Under the pieces are notes generated by a model, which saw only the letters and a program-made list of their open reading frames with translations, did no database searches and was not told where the DNA came from. A program made the position numbers and the translations under genes. From Phormidesmis priestleyi Ana (lineage in GTDB: Bacteria; Cyanobacteriota; Cyanobacteriia; Phormidesmidales; Phormidesmidaceae), in contig LJZR01000013.1 in NCBI GenBank assembly GCA_001314865.1, positions 87,174-151,173 on the forward strand: a stretch of DNA of 64,000 nucleotides, in the 5' to 3' direction. This document shows positions 26,751 through 35,285 of the stretch, in pieces; the first letter of the stretch is position 1, and each line of letters starts with the position of its first letter.

Positions 26751-28343
26751 ATGGTGAGTTCTCCAATAAAGGGCGGCCAAATAAAGGGCGCTCTGGCAAA
26801 AGATGGCCAGATTCAAGACGTCCAGATTCAAGACGTCCAGATTCAAGAGAATCAGAGCGATCGCACATTAGCAAGCCTCAGCAAAGCAAGCCCCAATAAC
26901 GCTGCCGACTTTATGCCGATTGATGCCGCCAGATGCTCGGTACAACCCCTGCCTACAACGCCCCTTTTTGGCACCGATGGCATCCGAGGCAGAGCGGGCA
27001 CATTGCTCACTGCGCCCCTCGCCACCCAGGTTGGATTTTGGGCCGGACAAGTGCTGCGCTGCCATGGCGAAGTAGGGCCGGTCATTCTTGGTCAAGACTC
27101 TCGCAGCTCTAGCGATATGCTGGCTTCGGGGCTGGCGGCAGGTTTAACAACGGCAGGCTTAGAAGTCTGGAATATGGGCCTTTGCCCGACTGCTGCGGTT
27201 GCGCATTTGGCCATGGGCAACGCGGGTGGCATTATGATTTCGGCTAGCCACAACCCTCCTGCTGACAATGGCATCAAGTTTTTTGGTTCGGATGGCACAA
27301 AGCTTTCTACCACGATTCAAAAACAAATTGAATCTGCCTTGAGAGGGGAAGGCCTTCCTGAGGTTGCCAGCGCTCACAGCACGGCTGTTTCTATGGCATC
27401 GGGCATTGAAACTATGCAGTGGGGTCGCACCTACCAACGTCCTGACCTGGTTGATCGCTATGCAGATTTCTTACATCAGCCTTTTCAGCCTCACCCTGAT
27501 CTCAGCGGCCTGCGTATCGTATTAGATCTTGCTTGGGGCGCAGCAACCAGGGTCGCTAAGCAGGTGTTTGAAGCGACTGGCGCTGAGGTGGTGATTTTGC
27601 ATGGGCTGCCAGATGGCGATCGCATCAATGTAGACTGCGGTTCTACGCATCTAAACCCCCTAATTACCGCCGTCGCCGAGCTCAATGCTGACATTGGCTT
27701 TGCCTTTGATGGCGATGCCGATCGCGTCATGGCGGTAGATGCCCAGGGCCGCGTCATTGATGGCGACTACATTTTGTACTTCTGGGGCCAAACGCTCAAA
27801 GGCGCTAACAAGCTGCCCAACAACACCATTGTTTCGACTGTTATGGCCAACCTCGGCTTTGAACGAGCCTGGGAACAACAGGGCGGCAAACTGATTCGCA
27901 CAAATGTTGGCGATCAGCATGTTTTTGCAGAAATGATCCAGCAGGGCGCAATGCTAGGCGGCGAGCAGTCAGGCCATATCCTGTGTCACCATTACAGCCT
28001 CACAGGCGACGGTATTTTGACCGCGCTGCACCTGGCTGACCTGCTTAAGCACGCCGGATGCTCTTTGCCCGAACTGGTCGCCCAGAGCTTTGAAACCTAC
28101 CCGCAGCGCCTCAAAAACGTGCGTGTAGAAGATCCGATGGTGCGTCGTAACTGGCATACCTGTGATGCCGTGCAGCAGGCGATCGCACAGGCCGAAGCCG
28201 CGATGGGAGATCAGGGGCGAGTCTTGGTTCGCGCATCGGGTACTGAGCCGCTGGTTCGCGTCATGGTCGAAGCCGCTAATGCAGAACTGGTCAACCATTG
28301 GACAGAAACCTTAGCCGCCAAAGTTTCCCAGCATCTGGCTTAA
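26751..28343 (+). CDS. glmM: Phosphoglucosamine mutase
   Basis: Converts glucosamine 6-phosphate to glucosamine 1-phosphate for UDP-GlcNAc (peptidoglycan, LPS). Active-site phosphoserine Ser166 in MISASHNPP, Mg loop [10 protein letters not shown], sugar-binding GEQSGH and the C-terminal phosphate loop [12 protein letters not shown]. At 530 residues it is longer than usual; the canonical start [13 protein letters not shown] only begins at residue 71. The ~70-residue leader contains [16 protein letters not shown], made by 15-bp tandem copies. The ATG at 26751 has a good GGAG upstream, so the leader is probably translated; an internal ATG (residue 55) is the alternative. Confidence 0.93.
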   Translation: MVSSPIKGGQIKGALAKDGQIQDVQIQDVQIQENQSDRTLASLSKASPNNAADFMPIDAARCSVQPLPTTPLFGTDGIRGRAGTLLTAPLATQVGFWAGQVLRCHGEVGPVILGQDSRSSSDMLASGLAAGLTTAGLEVWNMGLCPTAAVAHLAMGNAGGIMISASHNPPADNGIKFFGSDGTKLSTTIQKQIESALRGEGLPEVASAHSTAVSMASGIETMQWGRTYQRPDLVDRYADFLHQPFQPHPDLSGLRIVLDLAWGAATRVAKQVFEATGAEVVILHGLPDGDRINVDCGSTHLNPLITAVAELNADIGFAFDGDADRVMAVDAQGRVIDGDYILYFWGQTLKGANKLPNNTIVSTVMANLGFERAWEQQGGKLIRTNVGDQHVFAEMIQQGAMLGGEQSGHILCHHYSLTGDGILTALHLADLLKHAGCSLPELVAQSFETYPQRLKNVRVEDPMVRRNWHTCDAVQQAIAQAEAAMGDQGRVLVRASGTEPLVRVMVEAANAELVNHWTETLAAKVSQHLA

Positions 28344-28456
28344 AGGCTTTTGTAAAGATTTGCAAGGTTGTTGGGCTTCATGGTATCTGTGATGAAGATT
28401 TAAGCAATTTTTTTTGCTCAAGTATTCGTTCCATTAAATTATCTCAAACTGAATTT

Positions 28457-29173
28457 ATGACGGCAACTTTTCCTCAGTCGCTGCCTGACAAAATGGCTTG
28501 GCCAACAGTCATTTCTCGCCCGCAAATGACGCATCCCAAAAAGGTGATTGCCATTGGTGATAGCTTAGTTTACGGCTATGGAGACAGCGAGGGCGGCGGC
28601 TGGGTCGAAAGGCTAAAACTAGGCTGGATGAATCCTCAGCAGCCAGGGCCAGTGTTATACAATCTGGGTGTTCGAGGGGATGGGGTTGAGCAGGTCACCC
28701 ATCGGCTAGAGCAGGAGTTTTTGCGTCGTGGTGAGCTGCGTCATCGTACGCCCGATTTGTTGATTATTTCGGTGGGCATTAACGACTCTGCCAGAGCAGG
28801 ACGGCCAACGGGCAGGCCCGTGACCGCACTAGATAGGTTTGAGCAAGGGATGGATCGGCTATTGGCCGAGGCAGGTCAGCTCTGCCCCGTATTTTTTGTT
28901 GGGATGGTACCGGTTAACGAAGCGGCGATGCCATTTGCCAACATCTTGTACTTTAGCCGTGCTGAGCAGGTTCGGTATTGCGATGTGACTCGCAGGCTCT
29001 GTGAATCACACGGCGTGCCCTATTTGGATTTGTTTGAAGACTGGAGTCAGCATGATGAAGGCTGGATGTGCGATCGCCTCTGCTCAGACGGTCTGCATCC
29101 CAACGCTCTCGGCTACCAAGCTATTTTAAAATCGGTAAAAGCTTGGCAACCGCTGATGAACGCTATGCATTAA
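28457..29173 (+). CDS. GDSL/SGNH-family esterase
   Basis: 238 aa from ATG 28457; the frame is open further upstream (to 28298) but that part overlaps glmM. SGNH blocks: VIAIGDSLVYGYGD (nucleophile Ser), NLGVRGDG (Gly), IISVGINDSAR (Asn), and CSDGLHPNALGY (Asp-x-x-His). No signal peptide is visible, so it is probably cytoplasmic. The substrate (ester of lipid or acylated sugar) cannot be read from sequence. It follows glmM by about 110 bp. Confidence 0.88.
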   Translation: MTATFPQSLPDKMAWPTVISRPQMTHPKKVIAIGDSLVYGYGDSEGGGWVERLKLGWMNPQQPGPVLYNLGVRGDGVEQVTHRLEQEFLRRGELRHRTPDLLIISVGINDSARAGRPTGRPVTALDRFEQGMDRLLAEAGQLCPVFFVGMVPVNEAAMPFANILYFSRAEQVRYCDVTRRLCESHGVPYLDLFEDWSQHDEGWMCDRLCSDGLHPNALGYQAILKSVKAWQPLMNAMH

Positions 29174-29180
29174 AACCTCT

Positions 29181-29278
29181 CTCAATCCTGCTGACTCAAT
29201 CCTGCTGACTCAATCCTGCTGACTCAATCCTGCTGACTCAATCCTGCTGACTCAATCCTGCTGACTCAATCTTGCTGA
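29181..29278. repeat. 14-bp tandem repeat, 7 copies, overlapping the permease stop
   Basis: CTCAATCCTGCTGA repeats seven times with no spacer; only the seventh copy differs (CTTG). The minus-strand TGA of the ABC permease gene (29266) and its last three codons lie in the seventh copy, while the first begins 8 bp after the esterase stop. There are no unique spacers, so this is not a CRISPR. Confidence 0.92.
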
Positions 29279-30117
29279 TTAGAGAACTGGTATGCCCCGT
29301 AACAGGACAACAGAACAGCAAAGGTCAGTAGGATGGGGATTGTGTGCCAGGGAAAGGCTGTCAGGGGTTTGTAAGCCACTGCGCGGAGCCCAATCGTGGT
29401 GTAGGTAAGTGGCAATGCGTATACAATCGGCTTAAGCGCCATGGGTAGCGTCGCAGGGTCAAAAAAGGTGCCGCCTAAAAAAGACATCGGCACAATCAAA
29501 AAGTTATTGAATAGGCCCACACTCTCTAATGACTTTACGTTTAGCCCTACAATCACACCGAGTCCTGCGAACACTGCGCAGTTCAAAATGACCAGTAGGA
29601 AAAACAGTGGATTGAGAAAGCTCCAGATTTTGCCGGTAAAAAGGACCGCCAGCACAATCACCGCTGAGGCCGTCATAAGGCCGCGTACAATACCGGCCAG
29701 CATTTTACCCAGGTGCAGCGCTAACGGATGAATAGGGTAGAGCAGCATTTCTTCAAAAGTCTTAGAAAAGAGCCGCTCACCGCAAATAGAAAACGTTGTG
29801 CCGCCAAAGCTAATGACCATTGAAGAGAGCGCTACCATTCCTGGCAGAATGAACTCTAGGTAGCTATCCCCAGCGGTGGGCATGCTAACGCGGTCTAAAG
29901 AACTGCCTAGCCCTAGGCCAAAGGCCAAAATGTAAATGAGTGGTGAAACCAACCCCGAAGCCGCAATTTGAGGGATACGCACTCGCAGATCAAGCCAGTC
30001 TCCCCAAAAAACGGTCAACGTATCTGCTAGTAGCGTTTTAAGCGAAGTCTTAGGAGACTTAAAAGCTGGATCGTAGGATAGTTTCACAAAAAATCTCGGA
30101 CGATAGAACCTGAACAT
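29266..30117 (-). CDS. ABC-2 type transporter permease
   Basis: 283 residues, about six TM helices: IAASGLVSPLIYILAFGLGLG, LEFILPGMVALSSMVISFGG, GLMTASAVIVLAVLFTG, FFLLVILNCAVFAGLGVIVGL, and VGLFNNFLIVPMSFLGGTFF followed by the family motif LPLTYTTIGLRA. This is the DrrB/NodJ type of exporter. Its partner ATPase is not in the window, so substrate is unknown. The last codons NQQD and the TGA are made by the adjacent 14-bp repeat. Confidence 0.9.
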   Translation of the reverse strand: MFRFYRPRFFVKLSYDPAFKSPKTSLKTLLADTLTVFWGDWLDLRVRIPQIAASGLVSPLIYILAFGLGLGSSLDRVSMPTAGDSYLEFILPGMVALSSMVISFGGTTFSICGERLFSKTFEEMLLYPIHPLALHLGKMLAGIVRGLMTASAVIVLAVLFTGKIWSFLNPLFFLLVILNCAVFAGLGVIVGLNVKSLESVGLFNNFLIVPMSFLGGTFFDPATLPMALKPIVYALPLTYTTIGLRAVAYKPLTAFPWHTIPILLTFAVLLSCYGAYQFSNQQD

Positions 30118-30202
30118 CCTAGACTCGCAAAAGAAATGTTTGAGGTTTGTTTAGGATCTATATTGTGCCGCGATATGTGCAGATAAAACAGACTAACCTG
30201 AT

Positions 30203-31702
30203 CTAGGGTAACGGTTGACCAAAAGGAATGGGGTCAGGCCAGCGGTTTGACGTCGCTGAACGGTTGCCATCTGGGCCATTCGCAGGGATATTTACCACCG
30301 GAACCACAGGCACAACTGCGGCTGAATTATCTGGTTTTACCTCTAACTGATTGGCAATATCTGGACTTGCCGCAACTTCTACTGCGACTTCGACAGGTTC
30401 AGCCGGAGATTCAGCCGGAAAATTAGCCGGTAGTTCCGCTGGTAGTTCCGCCGGTAGTTCCGCTGGGAATTCAGCCGGTAGTTCCGCTGGAAATGTAGGT
30501 AAAGCAGTGCCAGCTTCAATCATTGGCAATGACGATGATTCTAACGGTTCTGTACTCGCAACCATCTCGTCAGGTGCAGGAACGTTAATCACCGGGATAT
30601 CTATTTCATTCTCTACTTCACTAATTTCTATTTCTTCACGGGTCTCTATTTCACCAATTTCTACTTCTTCGCGGGTCTCTACTTCACTGATTTCTACTTC
30701 ACTGATTTCTACTTCACTGATTTCTATTTCACTCGTTTCTAGTTCACCGATAGTATCTAAATCGCCAATAAAGGGAGGGTCTACTACTTCGGAGGTGGGC
30801 ATATTGGCCACAGGCTGCTCCATGGCGGTAGTCTCTGGAACATCGGCTATGGGGGACGGCTCAGTGACGATAGGCTCAGTGACGATAGGCTCTGGCTCAC
30901 GTGCCACTGGAGCTGCTATGGGACGCTCTGCCGGAACGACTGCTGGCGCCAGTGGCGGAATTTCTAGGGCAGGCAGCACCAGCGGCTGATCCACAAGGGG
31001 CGGAACGCTAATGGGCTCGCCAGTTGTCATCGCAGGTTCTAAAACTGGCAGCTCGGGGAAGTCTTCAAACTGGGCAATTTCTGTGCCAGAGGAGGCAGCG
31101 TTGTCTCTGAGGGCTAAAACTGCTTCACTCAGCTCTGGCGCTTTAGGGACGTCAGCAAGTGGTAGAGCCATGCTGAGTTCTTGTGAACTTGAGTCGGGAC
31201 TACTCGCGACTATCGCAGGGCTGACCTGCCATTGCTGCAAGTTGGCTGCTATCCCGGACTGAACGCCAGCGCTAAAGGCTTCTTCGATGGGGGCTACATT
31301 TTGTGAGCTGGCTAGTACGGTTCCTGGTACAAAATCCACCACAATCCAAAGGGTGTTGGGGGTGGGCTGCTCAAGCAGGATGCTTTCTACGAGTCCGTCG
31401 TCAACGCGTTGGCCGGCTATATCGCCAATTTGAGTGTTTGGAATCTCAACTAGCATTTGATTGGGGGCGATCACCGAGACGGTGGGCATAACGCCTTCCG
31501 GTAGGGCTAGGTTGAGCGATCGCGTCTGAGAATCGTAGCGCCATGCCGATAGCTCTGCTGCGATCGCCGTAGAAGCCACACTCAGCAAGCCTAAGCCTAC
31601 CGATAAGATTGAAGCGGCTCCGGTCAGCGCAATCGACCGTACTGGACGGCCAATTAGCTGGCTGCGTATTGGTTTCCTACCCATGGAAAGTGCTCCCATC
31701 AA
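30203..31702 (-). CDS. AMIN-domain protein with low-complexity C-terminal region
   Basis: 499 residues. A signal peptide (about 23-49, ending TAIAAE) is followed by an AMIN domain (about 50-135: LSAWRYDSQTRSLNLALP...LWIVVDFVPGTVL), a module found in cyanobacterial amidases and secretins that targets them to the periplasm/septum. No amidase or secretin domain follows: the remaining ~360 residues are disordered and Pro/Glu-rich, with repeats of EISEV and AELP and a TEPIVTEP duplication. It may be a scaffold or cell-wall-binding protein. Start choice among MMGALSMGRK methionines is uncertain. Confidence 0.8.
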   Translation of the reverse strand: MMGALSMGRKPIRSQLIGRPVRSIALTGAASILSVGLGLLSVASTAIAAELSAWRYDSQTRSLNLALPEGVMPTVSVIAPNQMLVEIPNTQIGDIAGQRVDDGLVESILLEQPTPNTLWIVVDFVPGTVLASSQNVAPIEEAFSAGVQSGIAANLQQWQVSPAIVASSPDSSSQELSMALPLADVPKAPELSEAVLALRDNAASSGTEIAQFEDFPELPVLEPAMTTGEPISVPPLVDQPLVLPALEIPPLAPAVVPAERPIAAPVAREPEPIVTEPIVTEPSPIADVPETTAMEQPVANMPTSEVVDPPFIGDLDTIGELETSEIEISEVEISEVEISEVETREEVEIGEIETREEIEISEVENEIDIPVINVPAPDEMVASTEPLESSSLPMIEAGTALPTFPAELPAEFPAELPAELPAELPANFPAESPAEPVEVAVEVAASPDIANQLEVKPDNSAAVVPVVPVVNIPANGPDGNRSATSNRWPDPIPFGQPLP

Positions 31703-31916
31703 TCAAATTCAATGTAAGGATACGCCAAATCTCAAAGTCGAGATAGGTGAATTTTCAGGAAATCATTAGCTTTCATCTAAAAAAATCAATATATTCTCGC
31801 TTGTCATTGGTCATCATAGAAACAGGGGGTCGCTACATCTGTAGTAACCGCGTCACTCTTCAGTTTTGCTTCTTGCCTGCTAGACTTTTACGAGATTTTT
31901 ACGAGATTGCGATCGC

Positions 31917-32012
31917 ATGGAACTTCACGACTTTTTCTTACTAGTGCTTATTTTGAGCCCCGGCCTATTACTATCGGTACTGGTAATGGCAGCCATGAGC
32001 GAAGGAGGCTAA
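31917..32012 (+). CDS. Possible 31-aa single-TM protein
   Basis: ATG 31917 to TAA 32012 encodes MELHDFFLLVLILSPGLL then LSVLVMAAMSEGG: a short acidic head, an uninterrupted hydrophobic helix of about 20 residues and a small polar tail, the shape of the tiny subunits of thylakoid complexes. I cannot match it to a known Psb, Pet, Psa or Ndh small subunit. Its last codons contain the AAGGAGG ribosome-binding site of the thioredoxin-like gene 5 bp downstream, so translation could be coupled. No strong Shine-Dalgarno precedes its own ATG. Confidence 0.4.
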   Translation: MELHDFFLLVLILSPGLLLSVLVMAAMSEGG

Positions 32013-32016
32013 GACA

Positions 32017-32601
32017 ATGGTAAAAACACTCTCTACGATGCTGTCGCTCGGCACCCTTGCGCCTGCTTTTTCTCTGCCAGATGTCGTCTCGGGCGAAACT
32101 CTTACGCTCGACAGCTTCAAGGGCAAAAAAGGCTTTTTGATTATGTTCATTTGCCAGCATTGCCCCTTTGTCAAACATGTCGAAGACGAGTTAGGTCGCA
32201 TCGGCCAAGACTACGTTCCGCAAGGTCTCGGCATCCTCGCTGTCAGCGCCAACAGCATCGAAACGCACCCGCAAGACGATCCAGACAACATGCGCGAACA
32301 AGTCAAGCGAGCAGGCTTTAATTTTCCCTACGCTTACGACGCCACTCAGCAAGTGGCTAAAAGCTACACAGCGGCCTGCACACCAGACTTTTTCCTATTC
32401 GATAGCGACTTCAAGCTTGCCTATCGCGGTCAGCTAGACGATAGCCGTCCCGGAAACGACAAGCCTGTCACAGGCGAAAGCCTTCGCGCAGCCATTGATC
32501 AGGTTGTTGCAGGTGAGCCTGTTCCTGAGACTCAAAGCCCTAGCATTGGTTGCAATATCAAATGGGCACCTGGCAATGAGCCTGACTACTTTGGAAGTTA
32601 G
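32017..32601 (+). CDS. Thioredoxin-like/AhpC-TSA family protein
   Basis: 194 residues, no signal peptide. Thioredoxin fold with LGTLAPAFSLPDVVSGETLTL, then MFICQHCPFVKHVEDEL (a CxxC-type site, Cys-Gln-His-Cys), VSANSIETHPQDDPDNM and AACTPDFFLFDSDFKLAYRGQLDD. This matches a conserved redoxin family in cyanobacteria and other bacteria, probably a thiol oxidoreductase or peroxidase with unknown partner. The start is set by AAGGAGG 6-7 nt upstream. Confidence 0.88.
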   Translation: MVKTLSTMLSLGTLAPAFSLPDVVSGETLTLDSFKGKKGFLIMFICQHCPFVKHVEDELGRIGQDYVPQGLGILAVSANSIETHPQDDPDNMREQVKRAGFNFPYAYDATQQVAKSYTAACTPDFFLFDSDFKLAYRGQLDDSRPGNDKPVTGESLRAAIDQVVAGEPVPETQSPSIGCNIKWAPGNEPDYFGS

Positions 32602-32769
32602 AAGCGTCAGAGGAAAGTTAGAAGCATCAGGGTTTATAGAAGGGGGTTACAGAAGACTAAGGTCAAAAGGGTGGGCAGTGGACTCTCTCTATAGCAGGTT
32701 CCTATCCGTTCAAATTCTGGCTAGCGTGATGGGTAAGTTGTCCTCTTACGCGCCTATCCTTTTTCTGAG

Positions 32770-33969
32770 ATGTCCAGTATTTCTGCGTCCGCTTCTGAAT
32801 TCATTAACGCACCGACTACCGCACCGACTGCCGCACCGACTGAAGAGGTATTCTCTCCCCATACCTCTCCCCATATTGCTTCAGAGGCCGTTCCCTCACA
32901 GCCTCTCCCCTCCCCCCAAACGCCGTTAACTCCCGCCATAACTACTCAGCACAGTAAGCTGTGGCGACCTAAGCAAGTTTTGGTCACCCCCGATGCCTAT
33001 GAAGAAGCTTGGGGCCAGCAAATTATTGCTAGAGTTCAAGCGCTAGGCATCCCTGTCACTCGGCTATCGCAAAATAGAATCACCGGACTTAAGGGTAAAA
33101 CCGAGCAAGAGACCTACGCCAAGGCCAAAAACACCATGGCTATCGTTAATGCCCCAGTAGGCCAGCTCAAGCTCACTCCGATTCCGCCTTCTGCCGACTG
33201 GCAATTTCACCTTGCCCATGGTTGTCCGGCTCACTGTCAGTACTGCTACTTGGCAGGTTCCCTCTCCGGTGCCCCGGTTGTCAAAGTCTATGCCAACTTG
33301 CCGACCATCCTAGAAAACTTGGCCAACTACGAAAAAGAAAATCAACACACTACCTATGAAGTGAGTTGCTACACCGATCCACTTGGGATTGAGCATCTCA
33401 CCGGTAGTTTGGCAGCGTGTATTCGTTACTTTGGCACTCGAAAGTCGGCTCAGCTACGGTGGGTGACTAAATTCGACAGCGTTGATTCGCTACTGGATTT
33501 GCCACATCAGGGTCATACCCGATGCCGCATTAGCGTCAATGCCGATCCGGTCAGTCGTACCTTGGAAGGGGGAACGGCAACTGTGGAGCAGCGTTTGCAG
33601 GGCGTTCGAAAGCTCGCTCTACAGGGCTATCCGATCGGGCTAGTGGTTGCGCCTATTATGGCGATCGCAAACTGGCAAACGCACTACGAAACCCTGTTTA
33701 ACCAAGTGAGTCAGGCTTTAAATTTTGAATGTGATCTCACCTTTGAGTTGATTACTCATCGCTTTACGCCCAAGTCTAAAGAAGTGCTGCAAAGCTGGTA
33801 TCCCAAAAGCCCGCTAGATCTGGAAGAGGCAAACCGCAGCCAAAAGCGCAACAAGTTTGGCGGTGTAAAGTACGTTTACCCCAAAGACACGATGGCCGCA
33901 CTCAAGGAATTTATCCAATCACAAATTGATGCTCGCTTTCCCAACGCTGAGATTCTGTATTGGACATGA
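32770..33969 (+). CDS. Spore photoproduct lyase-family radical SAM protein
   Basis: 399 residues. The radical-SAM cluster motif is HGCPAHCQYCYL (Cys152, 156, 159), followed by YEVSCYTDPLGIEHLTGSL; Cys200 sits where SPL enzymes have their hydrogen-atom donor Cys. The barrel continues with RISVNADPV and LVVAPIMA, and the C-terminus KFGGVKYVYPKDTM is family-typical. SPL repairs the UV-induced 5-thyminyl-5,6-dihydrothymine lesion without excision; cyanobacteria do not sporulate, so the physiological lesion here is open. The first ~60 residues are Pro/Thr-rich and may not all be translated. Stands alone. Confidence 0.87.
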   Translation: MSSISASASEFINAPTTAPTAAPTEEVFSPHTSPHIASEAVPSQPLPSPQTPLTPAITTQHSKLWRPKQVLVTPDAYEEAWGQQIIARVQALGIPVTRLSQNRITGLKGKTEQETYAKAKNTMAIVNAPVGQLKLTPIPPSADWQFHLAHGCPAHCQYCYLAGSLSGAPVVKVYANLPTILENLANYEKENQHTTYEVSCYTDPLGIEHLTGSLAACIRYFGTRKSAQLRWVTKFDSVDSLLDLPHQGHTRCRISVNADPVSRTLEGGTATVEQRLQGVRKLALQGYPIGLVVAPIMAIANWQTHYETLFNQVSQALNFECDLTFELITHRFTPKSKEVLQSWYPKSPLDLEEANRSQKRNKFGGVKYVYPKDTMAALKEFIQSQIDARFPNAEILYWT

Positions 33970-33988
33970 TTCGCCTAACTGTAGATTT

Positions 33989-34068
33989 ACAGGATTATTG
34001 ATCCACAGGATTATCAATTCACAGGATTATCGATTCACAGGGCTACAGATTCACAGGCAAATCAGCTC
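33989..34068. repeat. 16-bp tandem repeat, 5 degenerate copies
   Basis: Units starting ACAGG at 33989, 34005, 34021, 34037 and 34053 (ACAGGATTATCGATTC-like). The last copies run into the end of the dnaJ coding sequence (stop at 34043), encoding its C-terminal residues. Confidence 0.8.
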
Positions 34069-35149
34069 TGGGGTCAAATCGCTCGATAGCGTTCAGCTCT
34101 TGATACAGTGCTTTTTCTTCATCGTCTAAGACGGTTGGTACTACCACTTCAATTTCTACAATCTGATCGCCAAATAGCTCAGGGCTGATTGGATAACCTT
34201 TGCCTGTGAGCTTTAGCCTTTGGCCAAACTGTACTCCCGGCGGCACGATCATATTGACCAATCCGCCCAATGTAGGCACTGCGATAGTGCCGCCTAAAGC
34301 GGCTTCGCTAGGGGTAATGGGCAACCGGCAGTACACGTCACCTTCTTGCAAAGTGAAATAAGGATGAGGCTCTACCTCAATTCGCAGATACAAGTTGCCG
34401 CCGTCAATGCCCTGACCTTTAAGCCGAATTCGCTGCCCGGTGACCATTCCTGGCGGCATGTTCACTTCTAGCGATCGCCCATCTTCTAACCGGATGCGTT
34501 CTCGCCCGCCTGCATAGGCTTTCTCTAACGGTACGGTTAAATTAGCCTCGGCATCTCGGCGCGATCGCGAAGGCTGCTGCGTTTTATATACCGACCGACG
34601 GGTACTCGTTCGCTCAGCCGCCGCCGCCGTTGCTCTTGTCGTCGCAGTGCCAACGCCGTTGGATGGGCGAGCCGATGGCGGATCAGACTGTTTCCCCGCA
34701 GTGGTCGGTGAACGCCGATCAACACTTTTGCGTGCGAAGGGTGCTTGCTGAGAGATGGAGGATGGCTGCTGCCATGAAAAATCGTCGTCTGATCCTTCTT
34801 TATGGCGTTTCAGTAGCTGTTCTACAAAGTTGTCGAAGTCTTCAAAGGCGCTATATTCAGCATCCTTGGCGCTTCGGCCACCTCGCTTACTACGGTTACC
34901 CCAAGGCGTCTTAGCATTTTTTTGCTGCCAATACCGGCTGTAATCTTCGTAGCGCGATCGCTTCTCCACATCCGAGAGCACATCATAGGCTTCGCCCAGC
35001 AGCTTAAACTTTTCCTCAGCCTCCTGATTACCAGGATTGAGGTCAGGATGATATTTACGGGCTAGCCCTCTATAGGCTCGTTTAATCTCATCAGCGCCCG
35101 CTTCTTTAGAAATTCCAAGAATTTCATAATAGTCCCGAAAGTTTTGCAT
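34043..35149 (-). CDS. dnaJ: DnaJ/CbpA-type Hsp40 co-chaperone
   Basis: 368 residues. The J-domain at about 5-70 (DYYEILGISKEAGADEIKRA, HPD motif in ARKYHPDLNPG) stimulates DnaK ATPase. A Ser/Arg-rich linker (about 75-195) lacks the Cys-rich zinc domain, so this is a type II (CbpA-like) Hsp40. C-terminal substrate-binding domains I/II follow (DAEANLTVPLEKAYAGGRERI, GDVYCRLPITPSEAALGGTIAVPTLGG cut here). It lies 136 bp downstream of dnaK on the same strand; such a dnaK-dnaJ pair is known for the cyanobacterial DnaK3/DnaJ3 type. Confidence 0.93.
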   Translation of the reverse strand: MQNFRDYYEILGISKEAGADEIKRAYRGLARKYHPDLNPGNQEAEEKFKLLGEAYDVLSDVEKRSRYEDYSRYWQQKNAKTPWGNRSKRGGRSAKDAEYSAFEDFDNFVEQLLKRHKEGSDDDFSWQQPSSISQQAPFARKSVDRRSPTTAGKQSDPPSARPSNGVGTATTRATAAAAERTSTRRSVYKTQQPSRSRRDAEANLTVPLEKAYAGGRERIRLEDGRSLEVNMPPGMVTGQRIRLKGQGIDGGNLYLRIEVEPHPYFTLQEGDVYCRLPITPSEAALGGTIAVPTLGGLVNMIVPPGVQFGQRLKLTGKGYPISPELFGDQIVEIEVVVPTVLDDEEKALYQELNAIERFDPRADLPVNL

Positions 35150-35285
35150 GCGCGCACGTCAAATTTGCGAATAGTCTTCTCCGAAAGTCTATCAGGCTTA
35201 CCCTAGCAACATCAGGGGCGGCCTAAGGCGTAGTTTCCGTAAGGCATGACTGAGTCAAACTCACATTAGCTGGAATTAGCTAATC

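Noticed and set aside
29181..29278. CRISPR array
   Set aside because: The repeats are 14 bp and adjoin without spacers, and no cas genes are present.
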